Shown piece by piece: positions 34,117-36,945 of a DNA stretch of 36,945 nt (position 1 is the stretch's first letter; each line of letters begins with the position of its first letter). The position numbers and the translations under genes are program-made. Source of the stretch: Gemmatimonadales bacterium UBA1120 (lineage in GTDB: Bacteria; Gemmatimonadota; Gemmatimonadetes; Longimicrobiales; Gaopeijiaceae); NCBI GenBank assembly GCA_002313925.1, contig DCAZ01000079.1:1-36945 (forward strand), read 5' to 3'. Below the pieces are notes generated by a model. That model saw only the letters and a list, made by a program, of their open reading frames with translations. It was not told the origin of the DNA and searched no databases.

Positions 34117-35105
34117 GCCTCAGAGTCTGGCTGGAGCCACGCCATATGTGAGCGAAGTTCAGCTCCCACTTCCTCAATCTGATGGAGCCGCTCGCATGCC
34201 CGAATTCGCTGAAACTCCTGTCCACCACTTTTTGACTCGTCGATCCATCTGCGTGCGAAAGCCCCGGACTGGATATCCTCTAGAATTTCTCGCATAGCGA
34301 TTTTCGCAGCTGGGCCCACAACCCGCTTGCCACTCACATAATCACCATATTCTGCAGTATCACTCACCTCAGCACGCATCCCTGCAAGCCCACCCGCATA
34401 AGCTAGGTCAACGATTAGTTTTAGCTCATGTAAGCATTCGAAGTATGCAAGTCGCGGGTCATAGCCTGCTTCAACAAGTGTCTCGAATCCGGCTTTCACC
34501 AGTTCGCTGAAGCCACCACACAAAACAGCTTGTTCCCCGAAGAGGTCTGTTTCAGTCTCTGCGCCACAGGTAGTCTCGAGCAATCCGGCACGTGAGGAAC
34601 CCAGCCCAGCGGCGTAAGCGAGCGTAAGCTCTCGAGCACCCCCTGTCGCATCCTGGTGGATACCGTATAAGGCTGGCACTCCACGACCTGCCTCAAATTC
34701 ACGACGGAGCATCTGTCCCGGTGACTTGGGCGCAACGAGAATGACGTCCACATCCGCGGGTGGCGCGATTTCTCCGTAATGAATATTAAAGCCATGTGCG
34801 AAAAGGAGGGCGTTGCCTGGCTCCAAAGCAGGTTCGATATCTGCGATATAGACCGCGGGCTGTGCCGTGTCATGGATCAGGAACGCGATTACGTCACCAC
34901 GTTTCGCTGCTTCGTGTACAGGCATGACTTCAAGACTCTCAGCCCGCGCCTTATCGGTTGATGCACTCCCATCGCGCAGGCCGACCACAACCTCTACACC
35001 ACTATCCCTGAGGTTGAGTGCGTGTGCGTGCCCCTGACTACCGTATCCGATTACAGCCACCGTTCTTCCTTCTAGAGCAGCCGTGCTCGAGCTGACTTGG
35101 TCCAT
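34113..35105 (-). CDS. ilvC: Ketol-acid reductoisomerase, class I
   Basis: 330 aa. Converts 2-acetolactate and 2-aceto-2-hydroxybutyrate to dihydroxy acids using NADPH and magnesium. Visible: GYGSQGHAHALNLRDSG (nucleotide loop), LRDGSAST (serine/arginine pattern for NADPH preference), HGFNIHYG, ETETDLFGEQAVLCGG with the magnesium ligands D and E, and ECLHELKLIVDL, GLAGMRAEVSDTAEYGDY. Two departures from usual class I sequence: LIHDT where LLPD is typical, and KSPGQ where K(G/A)PGH is typical. All core catalytic blocks are otherwise kept. ATG 35105 has GGAGAG seven bases upstream and lies 24 bases after ilvN; the stop overlaps the ilvD start. Confidence 0.96.
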   Translation of the reverse strand: MDQVSSSTAALEGRTVAVIGYGSQGHAHALNLRDSGVEVVVGLRDGSASTDKARAESLEVMPVHEAAKRGDVIAFLIHDTAQPAVYIADIEPALEPGNALLFAHGFNIHYGEIAPPADVDVILVAPKSPGQMLRREFEAGRGVPALYGIHQDATGGARELTLAYAAGLGSSRAGLLETTCGAETETDLFGEQAVLCGGFSELVKAGFETLVEAGYDPRLAYFECLHELKLIVDLAYAGGLAGMRAEVSDTAEYGDYVSGKRVVGPAAKIAMREILEDIQSGAFARRWIDESKSGGQEFQRIRACERLHQIEEVGAELRSHMAWLQPDSEA

Positions 35106-35129
35106 CAGAGTTCTCTCCCTACAGTGAAG

Positions 35130-35603
35130 TTATGTATCAATTTCATGAGGGCCGGGTGGAAACATCTCACCACTGCGGTTCACTCCAGTAATAAGACCTT
35201 GTTCTTGCAGGTATGCGAGTGCCCGGTCAATCGCATGCGGAGTGCCAGAGAGTTCCATAGAGTCTGGGCTATGGCGCTGCAGCACATCACTAACTGTCTC
35301 TGGGAGCACCGGCTCGAGGTCACCGTGCGTTTTGACAACAGCCAATTCCCGAGTTGCATCACAGGATGCTTGATCAGGGCGCCTCACAGAAAGAACGTCA
35401 TATAGGCTTGAAACCTCGGCAGCCACTCTATCTTCTGGTGTATCAAGATCCCCGAATCGCAGCACGACTTCGAGGATATTATTTTCGGCTTGATACAAGG
35501 AAAGGCTCTCTATCGGTAAGACGCGACGACGCAGGAGTCCGAGCAAGCGTTCAAGGGCTCCAGTCACATCTTGCAGGCTTGCCACAAGAACGAATTGGCT
35601 CAT
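35130..35603 (-). CDS. ilvN: Acetolactate synthase small (regulatory) subunit, ACT domain
   Basis: 157 aa, starting at ATG 35603, which overlaps the ilvB stop by four bases (ATGA). It activates the large subunit and normally gives valine feedback. The ACT domain covers about residues 3-78 (ALERLLGLL, PIESLSLY, ILEVVLRF, YDVLSV). Residues equivalent to the valine-contacting asparagines of E. coli IlvH (N11, N29) are D12 and P30 here, while the glycine (G15) is kept. The short C-terminal domain continues to residue 150. The divergent ligand site suggests altered or absent valine inhibition, closer to IlvM behaviour; inference only. Confidence 0.9.
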   Translation of the reverse strand: MSQFVLVASLQDVTGALERLLGLLRRRVLPIESLSLYQAENNILEVVLRFGDLDTPEDRVAAEVSSLYDVLSVRRPDQASCDATRELAVVKTHGDLEPVLPETVSDVLQRHSPDSMELSGTPHAIDRALAYLQEQGLITGVNRSGEMFPPGPHEIDT

Positions 35604-36945
35604 CCAGAAACACGCTCGGGTTCAGTAACCATCTCGTCGAGAGCCGCCCCAGATGGGACCATCGGATAAACATTCTCTTCCTGGCGGACCTGCATCCAGA
35701 TTAGCACCGGACCGTCTTCGATGGTTGCGAGGCTAAGCGTGGAATCGAGTTGCTCGCTCCTGTCGATGCGCCATGATGGAATACCGTAGGCTTTCCCCAA
35801 AGCAACAAGATCTGGTCCCGAAATCTGTGTCCCTGAGTACCGCTTCCCGTAGAAGCGCTCCTGCCACTGTCGCACCATACCGAGATAACCATTATCAATC
35901 ACCACGATGCGCAATGGAATGCCTTCCTGGACGACTGTCGCAAGTTCCTGGAGACTCATCTGGAAGCCTCCATCCCCTGCTACGACCCAGACCGGACGAT
36001 CGGGTTGTCCAATTGCCGCGCCAAGTCCTGCTGGAAGGGCATATCCCATAGCCCCCAGACCACCCGAAGTCAGGTGGGAACGCGGGGCCACGTCTCCTAA
36101 CTCCTGTGCAAGCCACATTTGATGCTGGCCGACATCACTTACGGCTATCGCGTTGCTTTCGCTGATCTTACGTGCAACAGAGCGGATGGCCTCTCGAGCG
36201 CCGAGTGGGCCCATCCGACGGTATCCGGCCCTCGGCGGCTCCTGTGTCGGATCTGCTTCACGGTTCCATTCTCGAATCCTCTCCCACCAGGCCGTACGGT
36301 CTGCTTTCGGAACGAGAGGCAACAGCATCTTGAGGGACACAGCAAGGTCAGCTACAACTGCAATATCCGCGCGCATCGTTCGTTCGATCGCAGTTGCATC
36401 GATATCGAAATGAACGATCCTAGCGTTTGGGGCAAATCCGTCTGGTCGACCAATCACTCGGTCATCGAATCGGACGCCGAGACCTAGAACCAGATCTGCA
36501 TCCTGCAGGCTATAGTTGGCTCTTTCGGTACCATGCATGCCGGGCATACCAAGCGCGCGCGGATCCGAAGCCGGGAACGCATCCAGCCCTAATAACGAAG
36601 TGATGACCGGAAGATCGTTGCGCTCAGCCAAGTAACTAAGCTTACCAGCTGTACCTGACGAAATTACTCCGCGGCCAACAAGCAATACCGGCCTCTCTGC
36701 CTCGCTTAGGAGTTTGGCGACCTGCTGAATCGCTGCCTCAATTTCCTGAGTACTCTGCGGGGGTCCCATGGGCACAGGCCTTCTGCTACGCGACAACGAA
36801 AATGTCTTCTCATCGACGAGTGCTGCCTGGACATCCTTTGGGATGTCGACCAGCACCGGGCCAGGACGACCAGACACAGCAAATCGGAAAGCCTCCGAAA
36901 GCACTTCAGGGATGTCGGATACTTCCTGCACCAAGAATCCATGCT
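35600..36945 (-). CDS. ilvB: Acetolactate synthase large subunit, partial at window edge
   Basis: Only the C-terminal part (about 448 aa) is inside the window; the true start lies beyond position 36945, and the GTG at 36934 is internal. The visible part begins in the family-typical HGFLVQEVSDIP and continues with GRPGPVLVDIPKDVQ, the FAD-associated central domain (PVLLVGRGVI, GVRFDDRV) and the thiamine-diphosphate-binding segment GDGGFQMSLQELATVV (around 35963-35980), followed by IDNGYLGMVRQWQE, typical of AHAS large subunits. It condenses pyruvate with pyruvate or 2-oxobutyrate and starts branched-chain amino acid synthesis. First gene of the ilvB-N-C-D operon in this window; its stop overlaps ilvN. 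Confidence 0.96.
   Translation of the reverse strand, partial: HGFLVQEVSDIPEVLSEAFRFAVSGRPGPVLVDIPKDVQAALVDEKTFSLSRSRRPVPMGPPQSTQEIEAAIQQVAKLLSEAERPVLLVGRGVISSGTAGKLSYLAERNDLPVITSLLGLDAFPASDPRALGMPGMHGTERANYSLQDADLVLGLGVRFDDRVIGRPDGFAPNARIVHFDIDATAIERTMRADIAVVADLAVSLKMLLPLVPKADRTAWWERIREWNREADPTQEPPRAGYRRMGPLGAREAIRSVARKISESNAIAVSDVGQHQMWLAQELGDVAPRSHLTSGGLGAMGYALPAGLGAAIGQPDRPVWVVAGDGGFQMSLQELATVVQEGIPLRIVVIDNGYLGMVRQWQERFYGKRYSGTQISGPDLVALGKAYGIPSWRIDRSEQLDSTLSLATIEDGPVLIWMQVRQEENVYPMVPSGAALDEMVTEPERVSG

Noticed and set aside
1..36945. CRISPR arrays, tRNA or rRNA genes, insertion sequences or prophage genes
   Set aside because: No direct repeats with spacers, no cloverleaf-like stretches in the intergenic gaps and no transposase, integrase or capsid-like proteins were seen.

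Overview
The window reads as a stretch of chromosome from a Gram-negative, protein-degrading heterotroph. Evidence: a TonB-dependent receptor, several lipobox signal peptides, Sec signal peptides that mostly end in A-Q, and two Tat signals. The mix of secreted M14, S9 and metzincin-type peptidases, DUF5117-like proteases, DUF1028, DinB and creatininase-family proteins, and a cytochrome c/copper monooxygenase resembles environmental (marine) Gemmatimonadota. That placement is inference from gene content; no rRNA or other phylogenetic marker is present.

Layout. 1-9.0 kb (+): a 1431-aa M14-like carboxypeptidase with a duplicated N-terminal domain, two small lipoproteins (one DUF4399), a metzincin protease and a coupled DUF1028 protein. 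9.0-12.2 kb: an exported creatininase-family protein (-), divergent from an MBL-fold lipoprotein and a coupled aminotransferase (+). 12.3-14.5 kb (-): an exported DinB protein followed by two tandem exported HpcH/HpaI aldolase-like proteins. 14.7-16.7 kb (+): an exported alpha/beta hydrolase and a quinone reductase. 16.7-19.0 kb (-): an S9 peptidase, divergent from a TonB-dependent receptor (+) that ends in a strong bidirectional terminator. 22.0-27.0 kb (-): an M14 peptidase preceded by a two-gene unit of a cytochrome c/copper monooxygenase and an Ig/PKD-like secreted partner. 27.35-28.5 kb (+): a DAO-type FAD oxidoreductase. 28.5-30.0 kb (-): a second exported creatininase-family protein coupled to an IPT/DUF5818-like secreted protein. 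30.1-32.3 kb: a Tat-signal esterase (+) converging on a Tat-signal MalY/PatB-type PLP enzyme (-). 32.4 kb to the end (-): the branched-chain amino acid operon ilvB-ilvN-ilvC-ilvD, with ilvB running off the window.

How the genes fit together. The peptidases, receptor, aminotransferases and FAD oxidoreductase suggest a lifestyle of digesting peptides outside the cytoplasm and processing the products, next to core branched-chain amino acid synthesis. The most unusual trait is that many families normally found in the cytosol (creatininase x2, HpcH/HpaI x2, DinB, MalY-type PLP enzyme) carry export signals here. Two genes (HpcH/HpaI near 13.98 kb and the FAD oxidoreductase near 27.35 kb) appear to start at ATT. 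Five adjacent gene pairs share a 4-base start/stop overlap. No tRNA, rRNA, CRISPR array, insertion sequence or prophage gene was seen.
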